Positions 37,001-45,193 of a stretch of 64,000 nt of DNA are shown here, piece by piece. The notes beneath the pieces are model-generated. The model was not told the origin of the DNA. It ran no database searches and saw nothing but the letters and a program-made list of their open reading frames with translations. The DNA comes from Zobellia galactanivorans (lineage in GTDB: Bacteria > Bacteroidota > Bacteroidia > Flavobacteriales > Flavobacteriaceae): the NCBI RefSeq assembly GCF_000973105.1, contig NC_015844.1:2476501-2540500 (forward strand), written 5' to 3'. Made by a program: the position numbers and the translations under genes. Position 1 is the stretch's first letter. Each line of letters starts with the position of its first letter.

Positions 37001-37097
37001 CTGTTTCGGAAACTACCGTTCCCTTTACTGTTACTTGCGAATAAGAAAAGGAAATACATCCTAATGCTATTAGCAGAACTAAGTACACTTTTTTCAT
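34032..37097 (-). CDS. SusC/RagA-type TonB-dependent transporter (second pair)
   Basis: The 1021-residue receptor has a signal peptide (MKKVYLVLLIALGCISFSYS), a CarboxypepD_reg domain (VTVKGTVVSETDGMPVPSVSIV), the plug with VVLIGYGSSRKGDLTTAIAT and ASISVLKDAASAAIYGAQAASGVIVIQTKK, and a beta-barrel ending RTITAGLSLSL. It differs in sequence from the SusC at 24764, so the two pairs are not recent duplicates. It follows the regulator gene by 178 bp on the same strand. Confidence 0.95.
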   Translation of the reverse strand: MKKVYLVLLIALGCISFSYSQVTVKGTVVSETDGMPVPSVSIVLKGETQTGTSTDFDGNFTLSLSEESGTLVFSSLGFATKEVNFSGDQVLNVSMNEEASFLDEVVLIGYGSSRKGDLTTAIATVSNVESIASRPVTNATEFLQGNVAGVTVLNQGGDPTSSGNVVIRGLGTFANESPLTVVDGVPYYGPAINPNDIASISVLKDAASAAIYGAQAASGVIVIQTKKGEMGKPRITVDYYGGIQEATNLPTPLTAQQQANTYNTAADNAGTPRQSAHDLEQNPYGQVNRTNWVDAIFRPAGMNNANINISGAGESMNYLTSFGYTKREGLLEGTSSERYNFRVKSDFDLSDKIKIGENVYFSKTEAVGTNTDNPYSGTIINAVYMPSASPTRYDDGSFAGVAPENLSQFAGAYGDVYNPLALLLRPTTNAPTNFLNANVFLEYKILNGLSFKTNYSYSYTHSQYKRFQPKVPELGRSNPNNYLDQTTSTTNRWVWDNQLSYKRSFGDHNLDLTAIYSSQHTDFESLSNRGEGFSNEDAFNQYLSNASVIRNPGTSVYEDALTSAIGRVMYNYKNRYFISGSIRRDMTSRLAVNNQADNFPSATVGWRLSDESFFNVEAINDLKFRASWGQIGNINSVGYYSFDVPLNTTVVTIGEDASHDDKGAYVGKQSNPNLNWEVSESVNFGIDAALFNNSLSLTFDYFEKSTKGMILPGLEDLHQGTSAADVNGGEVKNNGFEISASYSKQIGELDFTLNANTSVLENELVNLDGYNKSGIDFIAHSDNVRGVLRPFRSEVGRALYSVHVVPQLGIFQNQAEIDAYVKDGNLIQPNAQPGDFKFADSNNDGKIDDNDKVFYDSYQPDFTYNFGLNLNYKNFDLGMLFQGVSGVEVFNGYKFSTYNASLTGYNLDNRVLDAWSPSNTGATTPRLSTKDDNQNFGLASSWYLEDASYLRMKNVTLGYTINDRIMNTVLPGSSLRFYISAENLFTITDYTGMDPEVGGKGLDIARYPLSRTITAGLSLSL

Positions 37098-37126
37098 TTA
37101 GGTAGAATTTTAAATTGGTTATGAAC

Positions 37127-37134
37127 CAAAAGTA
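37127..37134 (-). promoter_or_regulatory. Putative -7 element of the SusC/SusD operon
   Basis: Reading the minus strand, TACTTTTG fits TAnnTTTG and ends 29 bp before the SusC ATG at 37097. No good -33 TTTG was seen; a promoter needing an activator, such as the adjoining AraC-type regulator, would fit. Confidence 0.4.
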
Positions 37135-37275
37135 GTCGGAGGTGCTACTTCTTCCAGATGAAAAAAGAATCATAAAGGTGTACTTATGCCTCAAAAAAGG
37201 GGGTGAATGGTTTCTTTTTAGTGCACTTTCGTTACAATAATTTTAACGTAACATTGTGATAATATGTAGCTAACG

Positions 37276-40200
37276 TTAGGCGTTGTCGGTTTTGGCGCGA
37301 TATGCTTTTGGGCTACAATCGAAATTTTTCTTAAATAGGCGGCTAAAGTACTTAGGGTCGTTAAAACCACATTCTATACTTATTTCGGAAATGTTCAAGG
37401 TGTGGTTTTTAAGTAGAAATTCGGCTTTTTGCAGGCGTAACTTTATAATGACGTCGGAAGGGGACTGCTGGAGCACCTCTTTAAAGGCCCGATAGCATTT
37501 GATCTTTGATACGAAAAGCAATTCTTGTAGCTTCTGAACATTAAAGGAGGGGTCGTTGAGGTTCTTGTTTATCAGGGCCAATGCCTTTTTTACCAGTTTT
37601 TCGTTGACCGATAGGGTTTTGGTTTCATCGAAAGGCGGAACATAGAAGAGGTGTTTTGATGTGTTGTTCGCATATTCTTTTCTGACGGATGTGAGTTTCG
37701 AGATTTTACTTTGAATAAAAGACTTGCTTACGGGCAACTGTATAAAGGTGTCTACACCAAGTTCCGTAGTCTGTATGCGCAATGAATGGTTTATTTCTTC
37801 GGAAACGTACAGCACCGAAACGGCTATCTGGGTCCCGTTGCTCTTTATAAGATGAAAGAGTTGTACCAACTGTTCGTCAATGGGAATATTGTATAGGGCC
37901 AGGCAATGTATGTTTACGTGCTTGATGGCCGAGCTTACCGCTGATGCCGTTTTTTCAAAGATTAGATTGTTGTCGGGGTGGTCGAATAATTGAAGGGCCG
38001 GCAAGGCGTCGTCATCATTACAAAAAACTAGAATGTTGTTTTTGTCCGAGGGTAGCTTTTCATTTAGGTCGAGGTGCTTCCATAAGACTTCTTCTACCTT
38101 ATTGTTTTCGGTATCTACCACCTTGATCGGCAAGTGTACCGAAATGATCAGTTCGTCGTTTTTTTCAATGCTAAGGTTTCCTTCCATAGCAGCTAGCAGG
38201 GTGTTCGATGCTTTGTAATACGGACTGTAATGTTGTATGCTGAAAAAGTTGTCGGAGAGTACTTTACTGTCCGACTTTATAAAGAGTCCTAAGGAATTAC
38301 CTTTTGTCCTTACCGTAAGTTTTAGGTAGCTGTCTTTCGAAAGGTATTTTAGAATGTCGTTAAAGAGGTATTTGAAAAACAATTTAAAACGGAGGGAGTC
38401 TAGTTCTACCCATTGGTCTTCGATATCTAGGGTGTAGTCTAAATTGATTTTCGATTTTCGGGCATGTGTAGCGAGTCCGTCTACAAGTACTTTTATGGTT
38501 TGTCTTATTTTGGTCGCCGATTTTTTTAGTTCGCCTATGTCCTTAGAGTTGGTAAGGTAGTCCCATTCCGATAGCAATGTGATCAATTTGTTCGACTCCT
38601 TATTGATGTTTCGTTTTGTGCCGTCGTCTTCGTTCAGTTCTTTGGTGTTCTCAATAATTTTGGAAACCGGTTCCTTGAACTCCGACAATACGAAGGTCTT
38701 GAACTTTTCGATTTCAAAATCTTCGTTTTTAAGCTGGTGATAAGAGCTTAAGAGTTCTTCCCTTTGGCGGTTGATTTCTTTGTTTTTTTCATCTAAGGTA
38801 TGGTTGACCTTCAAGAGCCGTTCTTTTTGCCGGTTTATGGTTTCGGTCCGTTCCTCTATTTTACGTTCCAATTCTTTCTGGTTTTGCGCAATGTTGCGGT
38901 TTCGTACCAGTACCCAGCTTGTAAGGCTTAGTAGTAAGGTGGTCAATAGAAGTAGGTAGAAGAGGATGGTCTTGTAAAACGGTTTTTTGATGATGATGGG
39001 AATGCCTTTAAAGGCTAGGTCTTTGGCAGAAGAGTTTTTTACTTCAAAAATATATTCGCCATCGGGCAGACCGGTGTAATGGACAGGGCCTTGGCCTTCC
39101 TTGAATTCTTGAAAATCGGTGTCGTAACCGGAAAGTTTATACAGTACCCGATTGTTGGGGTCTTGCGTAAAAACAACGGGTTCGATCTTTATATCTAGGG
39201 AATTGTCGATAAAATTTTTAGTAATACCTTTCGTAAAATCGCTGGTATCGTCTATTTCGATCTTTATTTTCGGTAGTTTTTTGGTAATGTTCAGACTCGC
39301 TGGCGAAAAGTAGTTGAGCCCGTTTATTCCCGCAAAGAACAAGGTGCCTTTGCGGTCTTGGTAGTAGGCGCCCTCTGAGAATTCACGGGCCTGCCAGCCT
39401 TCATCCATATTCAGGCCTGTAACTGAAAAATCGTTTCTGTCTACGGCGGCAATCCCTTTGGTCGTACTCACCCAAACCTTATCGCTGTCTAAGAGCAGGC
39501 CATATACCATATGGCTCGGGAGGCCCTGTTTTTCTGAAATATGTTGTATAAGCCCCTTGTTTTTGTCGTATACGCTGATGCCGCCAAGGCTTCCCGTCCA
39601 ATAATAACCCGACTGCTTGTCTTTAAAGGAAGAATAGACGCTATTGCCCAAGAGTCCGTCTTTTACCGTGATGTCCGTTAGTTCGCCAGTGGCAAGGTCA
39701 AGCAATACCAGACCTTCGTTTTCGGTGCTGACCAAAAGCTCGTTATCGGCGTATTCTATGTTTCTGATATGGTATGGGGCCAATGCCGATTGACCTTTAA
39801 AAGCCTCAAAGCTATCGGTCTTCAGGTTGAATTTGGCCACCCCTCCCCAACAGGCTATATAGAGCTGATTACCGTTGTCTTCTTGAAACGAATAGTTTCT
39901 GTCGTTGGGAAGATTGGCGGTGTTTTTAGATTGATACAGGGTATAGCCGTTCTTCTTAATTCGAATAATACCGGCATAGGTGCCTGCCCAAATTTCACCA
40001 TTGGAGGTGGTGTAAAGCGACCGTACCCGCCCCCAGTCTGAATTTTCTTGGGCCTCGGCAATATGATATTTTAAGTAGCACGGTTCTTCTTGGTCAAAGT
40101 AAAACAGGCCTTTTGTGTAATATCCGAGCCAGATGCGATTATTGAAGTCCTTGGTAATTGCCCGTATGGTTTCGTTGGGTAAATGTGGATATTTGTTCGG

Positions 40201-41007
40201 ATGTGGTATAATTGTAGAGATTTGCTCAGAGCCGCTATAGGCCATGCTAAGGCCTCCGTCTTTATGTCCTAACCATATATTGCCAAAACTGTCCTCGTAT
40301 ATTTTTTCTACTTCATTGCTGTCAAAACTATAGGGGTCGTAGAGGTCGTGAAAGTAATGATCGATCTGCTCATTGTCGCGGTTGGTCGTGCTGTTGGGAA
40401 TGATATAGATACCGTTCCTTCGGGTGGCATACCAGATATGTCCGGATTTGTCTTTGAGGACATCGTTGATAATGGTATTCGGAAATTTGTCCAAAAGAAG
40501 CTCCCTGAGGATACTGTTGTCTTCCTTTTTTTTCTCGACAAATTGAGCTTTTTTAAAGTCGCCATCGATAAATTCGTAACGGGTATTATCGGTCCGGATG
40601 CCTATTCCTCCCTCTTTGGTGAGGGCCATATATTGTAGGGGTTCATCAAAGGAAAAATTTTGAAACTTGCCGTTGCCTAGGTGTTTGCTTATTTTTTTAT
40701 CCTTTGTAACAATCCAAATATTTCCTTGGCCGTCTTTTTTTAGATGCTGAATATTGTTTCCGGCTATGGAAGTCGAATTTTTTATATCGTGTTTGTAGAC
40801 CGTGAATTTTTGGCCGTTGTAACTGTTGAGTCCGTCCCAAGTGGCAATCCATAATATACCATCGTCATCGCTTATCAAATCGGTGATGGAATTATTCGAA
40901 AGCCCGTCGTTGGTACTGAGGGTCTTGAATTTTATATTTTGCCCAAAAACCGGGTTGATGGACAAAAGTATAAGGAGTGCATATAACAGTAAGTAGGGTG
41001 GTTTCAT
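37276..41007 (-). CDS. Hybrid two-component-type regulator with degenerate kinase and receiver domains and a C-terminal AraC-type DNA-binding domain
   Basis: The 1243-residue protein has a signal (about 1-22), a two-component-regulator beta-propeller (about 25-580, repeats such as ILWIATWDGLNSYNG and IWVSTTKG), a Y_Y_Y domain (about 590-670), one membrane helix (about 680-702), a coiled-coil, a kinase-like region, a receiver-like region (about 1005-1120) and an AraC helix-turn-helix (about 1145-1240, LNISEISIECGFNDPKYFSRLFKKNF). The H-box reads FVLSEFKEPVS, with Ser775 where the phosphoacceptor His is expected; the G-boxes are not recognisable. In the receiver, ALYNIPIDEQL has Tyr1039 where Asp is expected. 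It probably senses a ligand in the periplasm and controls the neighbouring SusC/SusD by a non-phosphorelay route; this is inference. Confidence 0.85.
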   Translation of the reverse strand: MKPPYLLLYALLILLSINPVFGQNIKFKTLSTNDGLSNNSITDLISDDDGILWIATWDGLNSYNGQKFTVYKHDIKNSTSIAGNNIQHLKKDGQGNIWIVTKDKKISKHLGNGKFQNFSFDEPLQYMALTKEGGIGIRTDNTRYEFIDGDFKKAQFVEKKKEDNSILRELLLDKFPNTIINDVLKDKSGHIWYATRRNGIYIIPNSTTNRDNEQIDHYFHDLYDPYSFDSNEVEKIYEDSFGNIWLGHKDGGLSMAYSGSEQISTIIPHPNKYPHLPNETIRAITKDFNNRIWLGYYTKGLFYFDQEEPCYLKYHIAEAQENSDWGRVRSLYTTSNGEIWAGTYAGIIRIKKNGYTLYQSKNTANLPNDRNYSFQEDNGNQLYIACWGGVAKFNLKTDSFEAFKGQSALAPYHIRNIEYADNELLVSTENEGLVLLDLATGELTDITVKDGLLGNSVYSSFKDKQSGYYWTGSLGGISVYDKNKGLIQHISEKQGLPSHMVYGLLLDSDKVWVSTTKGIAAVDRNDFSVTGLNMDEGWQAREFSEGAYYQDRKGTLFFAGINGLNYFSPASLNITKKLPKIKIEIDDTSDFTKGITKNFIDNSLDIKIEPVVFTQDPNNRVLYKLSGYDTDFQEFKEGQGPVHYTGLPDGEYIFEVKNSSAKDLAFKGIPIIIKKPFYKTILFYLLLLTTLLLSLTSWVLVRNRNIAQNQKELERKIEERTETINRQKERLLKVNHTLDEKNKEINRQREELLSSYHQLKNEDFEIEKFKTFVLSEFKEPVSKIIENTKELNEDDGTKRNINKESNKLITLLSEWDYLTNSKDIGELKKSATKIRQTIKVLVDGLATHARKSKINLDYTLDIEDQWVELDSLRFKLFFKYLFNDILKYLSKDSYLKLTVRTKGNSLGLFIKSDSKVLSDNFFSIQHYSPYYKASNTLLAAMEGNLSIEKNDELIISVHLPIKVVDTENNKVEEVLWKHLDLNEKLPSDKNNILVFCNDDDALPALQLFDHPDNNLIFEKTASAVSSAIKHVNIHCLALYNIPIDEQLVQLFHLIKSNGTQIAVSVLYVSEEINHSLRIQTTELGVDTFIQLPVSKSFIQSKISKLTSVRKEYANNTSKHLFYVPPFDETKTLSVNEKLVKKALALINKNLNDPSFNVQKLQELLFVSKIKCYRAFKEVLQQSPSDVIIKLRLQKAEFLLKNHTLNISEISIECGFNDPKYFSRLFKKNFDCSPKAYRAKTDNA

Positions 41008-41128
41008 GTTGGTTGGTTCTGCGATGCTTTGGGGCGCAGGTTAAAAATATGAAATTTAAGCTATACCAGCGTAATCGGTATATCGATGTTAATGGTTTGA
41101 TGTTGTTCGGGGGGTATAGAAGCAAAAA

Positions 41129-41152
41129 GCCCGCGATAATACTATCGCGGGC
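41129..41152 (-). terminator. Terminator of the DUF4870 gene
   Basis: A 10-bp perfect stem (GCCCGCGATA/TATCGCGGGC) with a 4-nt loop lies 42 bp downstream of the DUF4870 stop codon; T's follow on the minus strand. Confidence 0.8.
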
Positions 41153-41194
41153 CGAGTATGGTCATAGACCTATTTGTTCTATAAAAGGTGATTT

Positions 41195-41560
41195 TTACGA
41201 GATAAACCGAATGGTCATAAAATTGCTTGGAGTTTCGCCGTTGCTTGCTTTTACAGCATTCACGATGGGAATTACAAAAGCGATTATGCCAATGAAAATC
41301 AAACTTAAGATGCCTAGGCCTAAAAGCAAAATGGCCGGAATACTAAGTATGGTAAAAAGGAGCATACTCAATTGAAAATTGACAATCGACTTGCCATGCT
41401 CGTCCATGCCGTCAACGTTGTCCTTTGTGGAGAGCCATAGTATTAAGGGTACGATAAGCCCGCCAAAACCGGTTACATAGGTCAGCAACTGTGATAGGTG
41501 TGCAATGACCAATAGTTGATTGTTCTTTTCTAATGATTTGTTTTGATTGATGACTTCCAT
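41195..41560 (-). CDS. DUF4870-type small membrane protein
   Basis: The 121-residue protein has three hydrophobic segments (about 25-40, 62-80, 80-105) and the DUF4870 pattern QLLTYVTGFGGLIVPLILWLSTKDN and FQLSMLLFTILSIPAILLLG. The same family is at 3307 but the two are divergent in sequence. No enzymatic motif is present. It is a single gene with its own terminator. Confidence 0.7.
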   Translation of the reverse strand: MEVINQNKSLEKNNQLLVIAHLSQLLTYVTGFGGLIVPLILWLSTKDNVDGMDEHGKSIVNFQLSMLLFTILSIPAILLLGLGILSLIFIGIIAFVIPIVNAVKASNGETPSNFMTIRFIS

Positions 41561-41640
41561 TTTTCGATTGTTTAGGGGTTCTAAATATAAGACGAGCTAA
41601 AAACCAAAATGTTACAATTTAAGATGGCGATAAGAAATAA

Positions 41641-41676
41641 AAAAATCCCGTACGACATGGAGTGTACGGGATTTTT
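41641..41676. terminator. Terminator hairpin
   Basis: A 13-bp perfect stem (AAAAATCCCGTAC/GTACGGGATTTTT) with a 10-nt loop sits between the gene ending at 41701 (minus) and the gene starting at 41560 (minus). A/T-tracts on both flanks make it usable in both directions. Confidence 0.8.
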
Positions 41677-41700
41677 GAAAATAAATTTTAGTGGATACTA

Positions 41701-42156
41701 CTATAGCTTACGCTCTATTTTCAACAGTTTTTCCTGATTCTTTGCAATGCTACTTTTTAGTTTGCTTAGTTTCTTTTCGATTTTAGTGATATCGTTGGGA
41801 GAAAGTTTTCCTTTGATTTTGTCCACTTCCATTTTGTTGCTGATCTTGCTGACTTTCTTTTCGTCGCGGTCCAAGGTTTTTCTGATCGCACTGATTTTGT
41901 CATTCAGTTTTTCGATTCTTTTAGCTGCTTTATCAGCTCTTTTTTGCTCTTTTTTAGCGGCTTTGGCCGCCTTTTCGGCTTCTTTAGCTTCTCTTTCGGC
42001 CGCTTCGATTTGTTTTCTGATTTCCTTGGCTTCCCTTTCCGCTTGTTCGACTTGGGAAATAGAGTCGTTTTGAACTTCTCCTTCTTCTTCCTGGGCAAAG
42101 GTCAAGGTGGTCACCCCTATAAAAATCACACAAAAAGTCAATAAACGTATTTTCAT
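41701..42156 (-). CDS. Secreted coiled-coil protein, uncharacterised
   Basis: The 151-residue protein has a signal peptide (about 1-21, MKIRLLTFCVIFIGVTTLTFA) and then an almost continuous charged alpha-helix rich in E, K and A (EAEKAAKAAKKEQKRADKAA) that should form a coiled coil. No domain of known function. It is monocistronic and divergent from mnmE. Confidence 0.65.
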   Translation of the reverse strand: MKIRLLTFCVIFIGVTTLTFAQEEEGEVQNDSISQVEQAEREAKEIRKQIEAAEREAKEAEKAAKAAKKEQKRADKAAKRIEKLNDKISAIRKTLDRDEKKVSKISNKMEVDKIKGKLSPNDITKIEKKLSKLKSSIAKNQEKLLKIERKL

Positions 42157-42279
42157 AATAAATTTAATTTATAATAGTTAATGGAGGCGCGAAGGTAGAT
42201 ATTTTCGGCTATTGTTGCACTTTGGTGCAATTATATTTTTGTCGTACAAGAAGGCCGAAGACTTCTATCTGTTTTTGAG

Positions 42280-42287
42280 TACTTTTG
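42280..42287 (+). promoter_or_regulatory. Putative -7 element of mnmE
   Basis: TACTTTTG matches TAnnTTTG and ends only 13 bp before the mnmE ATG at 42301, so the leader would be about 6-10 nt. No -33 TTTG at normal spacing was found. Confidence 0.35.
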
Positions 42288-42300
42288 CAAAAACTCATGA

Positions 42301-43698
42301 ATGATCCCTAACGATAACATCATAGCATTGGCCACGCCTTCAGGTGCCGGGGCTATTGCGGTAATACGTATTTCTGGCGAAAAGGCCATAGATATCGTAG
42401 CCCCCTTTTTTCAATCGGCCTATGGTAAGGATTTGACCAAGAAGAAGAGCCATACCATTAGTTTGGGTCATATTGTCGATGGAGGGAAGTTGTTGGACGA
42501 GGTTCTTGTATCGGTTTTTAAAGGGCCGAATTCGTATACAGGGGAGAACGTTGTCGAGATTTCATGTCATGGTTCCCCATTTATTCAACAACAGCTCATT
42601 CAGCTCTTCTTAAGGAACGGATGTAGAACGGCCGAAGCAGGGGAGTTTACCCTTAGGGCCTTCCTCAATGGTAAAATGGACCTTAGCCAGGCTGAAGCGG
42701 TGGCTGACCTGATAGCCAGTGATAATGCGGCCAGTCACCAGATAGCCATGCAGCAGATGCGCGGCGGCTTTAGTAACGAGATCAAGTCTTTGAGACAAGA
42801 GCTCTTGAACTTCGCGTCTTTAATTGAATTGGAGTTGGATTTTTCTGAGGAAGATGTAGAGTTCGCCGACCGTACGCAGTTTAAGGAGTTGCTTGGGCGT
42901 ATTCAGAAAGTATTGAAGGGATTGATCGATTCTTTTGCCGTAGGAAACGTTATTAAAAACGGAATCCCGGTAGCCATTGTGGGTGAACCCAATGTGGGAA
43001 AATCTACCTTGCTCAATGCATTTTTGAATGAAGAGCGTGCCTTGGTTTCCGATATTGCAGGTACTACTAGGGATACGATAGAAGACGAGATCTCGATTGG
43101 AGGTATCGGTTTTCGTTTTATCGATACGGCAGGGATACGCGAAACGGAAGATGTGGTTGAGGGTATGGGTATAAAACGGACTTTCGAAAAGATCGAACAG
43201 GCTCAGGTCGTTTTGCTTCTTGTTGACGGGGCCAAGCTTAGGGCCAATAATGACAAGCTAAAAAACATTGTAGTCGATTTCGAAAAAATAAAAAACCGCA
43301 ACCCGCAAAAACCTTTGCTTCTATTGGTAAACAAGGCCGATACTTTGACCGAAAAGGATAAGGAAAATATTGCAGGGGCATTAAGTGAGGTGAGGTATAT
43401 TTCTGCCAAAACCGGAGAAGGGGTAGAGGACTTGCAGAACAAACTTTTGGAATTCGTAAATACGGGAGCCTTGCGTAACAATGAGACAATTGTAACCAAT
43501 ACACGGCACTACAATTCGCTCTTAAAAGCGCTTGAGGAAATAGAAAAGGTGCAATTTGGTATGGAAGAAGGGCTCTCTAGCGACCTTATGGCCATTGATG
43601 TTCGCGAAGCCCTATATCATTTAGGGGAGATAACCGGCCAAGTGACCAATGATGAACTATTGGGGAATATTTTCGCTAATTTTTGTATCGGGAAGTAA
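42301..43698 (+). CDS. mnmE: tRNA modification GTPase
   Basis: The 465-residue MnmE works with MnmG to install the 5-carboxymethylaminomethyl group on U34 of several tRNAs. It has the folate-binding N-terminal domain (MIPNDNIIALATPSGAGAIAVIRISG), the helical middle, a G domain from about 222 with GEPNVGKSTL, TTRDTIEDEIS, DTAGIRETED and NKAD, and the C-terminal FCIGK with the conserved Cys462. Length is standard. Confidence 0.97.
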   Translation: MIPNDNIIALATPSGAGAIAVIRISGEKAIDIVAPFFQSAYGKDLTKKKSHTISLGHIVDGGKLLDEVLVSVFKGPNSYTGENVVEISCHGSPFIQQQLIQLFLRNGCRTAEAGEFTLRAFLNGKMDLSQAEAVADLIASDNAASHQIAMQQMRGGFSNEIKSLRQELLNFASLIELELDFSEEDVEFADRTQFKELLGRIQKVLKGLIDSFAVGNVIKNGIPVAIVGEPNVGKSTLLNAFLNEERALVSDIAGTTRDTIEDEISIGGIGFRFIDTAGIRETEDVVEGMGIKRTFEKIEQAQVVLLLVDGAKLRANNDKLKNIVVDFEKIKNRNPQKPLLLLVNKADTLTEKDKENIAGALSEVRYISAKTGEGVEDLQNKLLEFVNTGALRNNETIVTNTRHYNSLLKALEEIEKVQFGMEEGLSSDLMAIDVREALYHLGEITGQVTNDELLGNIFANFCIGK

Positions 43699-43752
43699 TG
43701 GCAAAAGGTTTTGTTGTCCACCGTTTATATATTGGTTAGCGTTCAATACGGA

Positions 43753-43809
43753 TATATCAAGCAATATGCTTTGATATAAAATAACCTCTTAAGACATGGT
43801 CTCAAGAGG
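43753..43809. terminator. Paired hairpins between convergent mnmE and the GH82-like gene
   Basis: Two inverted repeats are present: TATATCAA/TTGATATA (43753-43778) and CCTCTT/AAGAGG with flanking partial matches (43785-43809). Both are in the 138-bp spacer between converging genes. They may form bidirectional terminators, but T-tracts are short. Confidence 0.45.
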
Positions 43810-43836
43810 CTATTTACAGACTTGATAGGGCAATTG

Positions 43837-45111
43837 TTATGGGGTGCAGTTTACCTTGTCGTTTTCGGTGATGATGCTTTTTTGAGTAGGGCCAAAACCT
43901 TTTTTTGTGACTCTTGAGATGGTAGCTTCGTAATGGCCAGGTCCTTCTCCCGAGGCATCGTACAATATGGGGGTAATAGAAGGGCCTATAAAAATTTCTT
44001 TGCCGAGATTGCCGGTAAATTCATCGGGATTCGGGGTTAGCAAGGCCCTTGAGTCGCAATCCAAGTACTTGTCCCAGTGTTTCCATTTAAGCTGTGAGGT
44101 TGTGCCATAGGTGGCTTTAACGTTCGAAATGGTCGGGTTTTTAAAGTAACCGGGAGATATTCCTAGTTCTGACTGTGATTTGTTGGCAAAACCTTTATCG
44201 ATACGAACTGCAAATCCGCAATTGTTGGCCACAACATTCTTTATGTGTACATGCCCGTTTTTGATGGTATGGGGGGATATCATGACGGCGGAATTCCCGT
44301 TTTCCCCGATGATATTTTTCGCTTTAATATCGAAAATGCCGAGTCCTTCAGGTTGTAATTCATTGAATTTGTTTTCCCCTGTTTCCAATCGCAAGGTCAC
44401 TCCGCCCTCACTATAGAGGTTTTTGAATTCTACGTTTTTGCCTACCTGTGCTTGAACCAAACCATAGCCGTAGTGTGTGGAAAAGGCACTAATGTTTTTG
44501 ACCGTACCGTTGCGTGGTCCGAAATACTTGCCGTCATAGGAAGCTAAACCGAAAGTAATCGCTGAAAACTTGGTGAGTTGGTCCAATACGCCAAAATCTG
44601 AAAGTACAAATCCGTCCACATTTCCACATTGAATGACCCTGACATTGGTATTCTCGACCTCTCGTAAATCGACGGTGAACTTGCCGCAACTTCCGGTTAT
44701 TTTTACGTTTTTCACTACGCCGGAGTTTACACCTAGATAGAAAACAGAGTAGTTTTTATTGTTTTCCCTTCCTATGGGCTTAATGATAGTTCCGTCTTCA
44801 AAAGATAAATGGACATTGGATTTTAGGCTTATCTCACTGAGGTAGTATTGGCCTTGAGGTATGAATATTATACCTCCTCCATCTATGGCCGAAACTTCGT
44901 CTATGGCCTGTTGTAATTGTTTACTGTCGTTCTCTTGGTCGGTGCCATCAGCTCCATAATCGACTACTAGGTTCTTTTGCACCCTGTCATCGTCTATTTT
45001 GCATTGTGAGGGTTCTTGATCGCTTCCCGACCCGATGTAGTCGTTTATTTCACATTGAACGAGTAAAGCGGAAAGGGCAATTGTGGCTAAATACATTTGA
45101 ATTTTTTTCAT
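43837..45111 (-). CDS. GH82-like (iota-carrageenase family) beta-helix lipoprotein
   Basis: The 424-residue protein has a lipobox (Cys20, LLVQC). It has the N-terminal cap and coil VVDYGADGTDQENDSKQLQ, then right-handed parallel beta-helix. By recall of the A. fortis iota-carrageenase sequence (structure 1H80), several blocks agree: SNVHLSFEDGTIIKP, FKNLYSEGGVTLRLETGEN, KNGHVHIKNVVANNCGFAVR and KEIFIGPSITPILYD. The reported catalytic region there has Q222, E245, D247 and H281; here Gln220, Glu243 and His281 are kept but the D247 position is Gly245 (GGG codon, 44377-44379). It may have altered or no hydrolase activity. Alignment needs checking. Confidence 0.75.
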   Translation of the reverse strand: MKKIQMYLATIALSALLVQCEINDYIGSGSDQEPSQCKIDDDRVQKNLVVDYGADGTDQENDSKQLQQAIDEVSAIDGGGIIFIPQGQYYLSEISLKSNVHLSFEDGTIIKPIGRENNKNYSVFYLGVNSGVVKNVKITGSCGKFTVDLREVENTNVRVIQCGNVDGFVLSDFGVLDQLTKFSAITFGLASYDGKYFGPRNGTVKNISAFSTHYGYGLVQAQVGKNVEFKNLYSEGGVTLRLETGENKFNELQPEGLGIFDIKAKNIIGENGNSAVMISPHTIKNGHVHIKNVVANNCGFAVRIDKGFANKSQSELGISPGYFKNPTISNVKATYGTTSQLKWKHWDKYLDCDSRALLTPNPDEFTGNLGKEIFIGPSITPILYDASGEGPGHYEATISRVTKKGFGPTQKSIITENDKVNCTP

Positions 45112-45163
45112 AGATATAGATTTGTGGTTTCGGTGTAAAGCTATGATCCCGCATAAAGCCAGA

Positions 45164-45193
45164 TGTATTTAGGGGTAAATGATTTGTATTTAG
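45164..45193. repeat. Two direct repeats TGTATTTAG 21 bp apart upstream of the GH82-like gene
   Basis: TGTATTTAG at 45164-45172 and 45185-45193 are spaced by 21 bp, two helical turns, in the promoter region of the GH82-like gene. A third copy is at 45384-45392 before the nickel permease. The AT-rich context makes chance possible. Confidence 0.3.

Noticed and set aside
24764-37097. The two SusC/SusD pairs as a recent tandem duplication
   Set aside because: The proteins differ throughout, lie on opposite strands and are in separate contexts.
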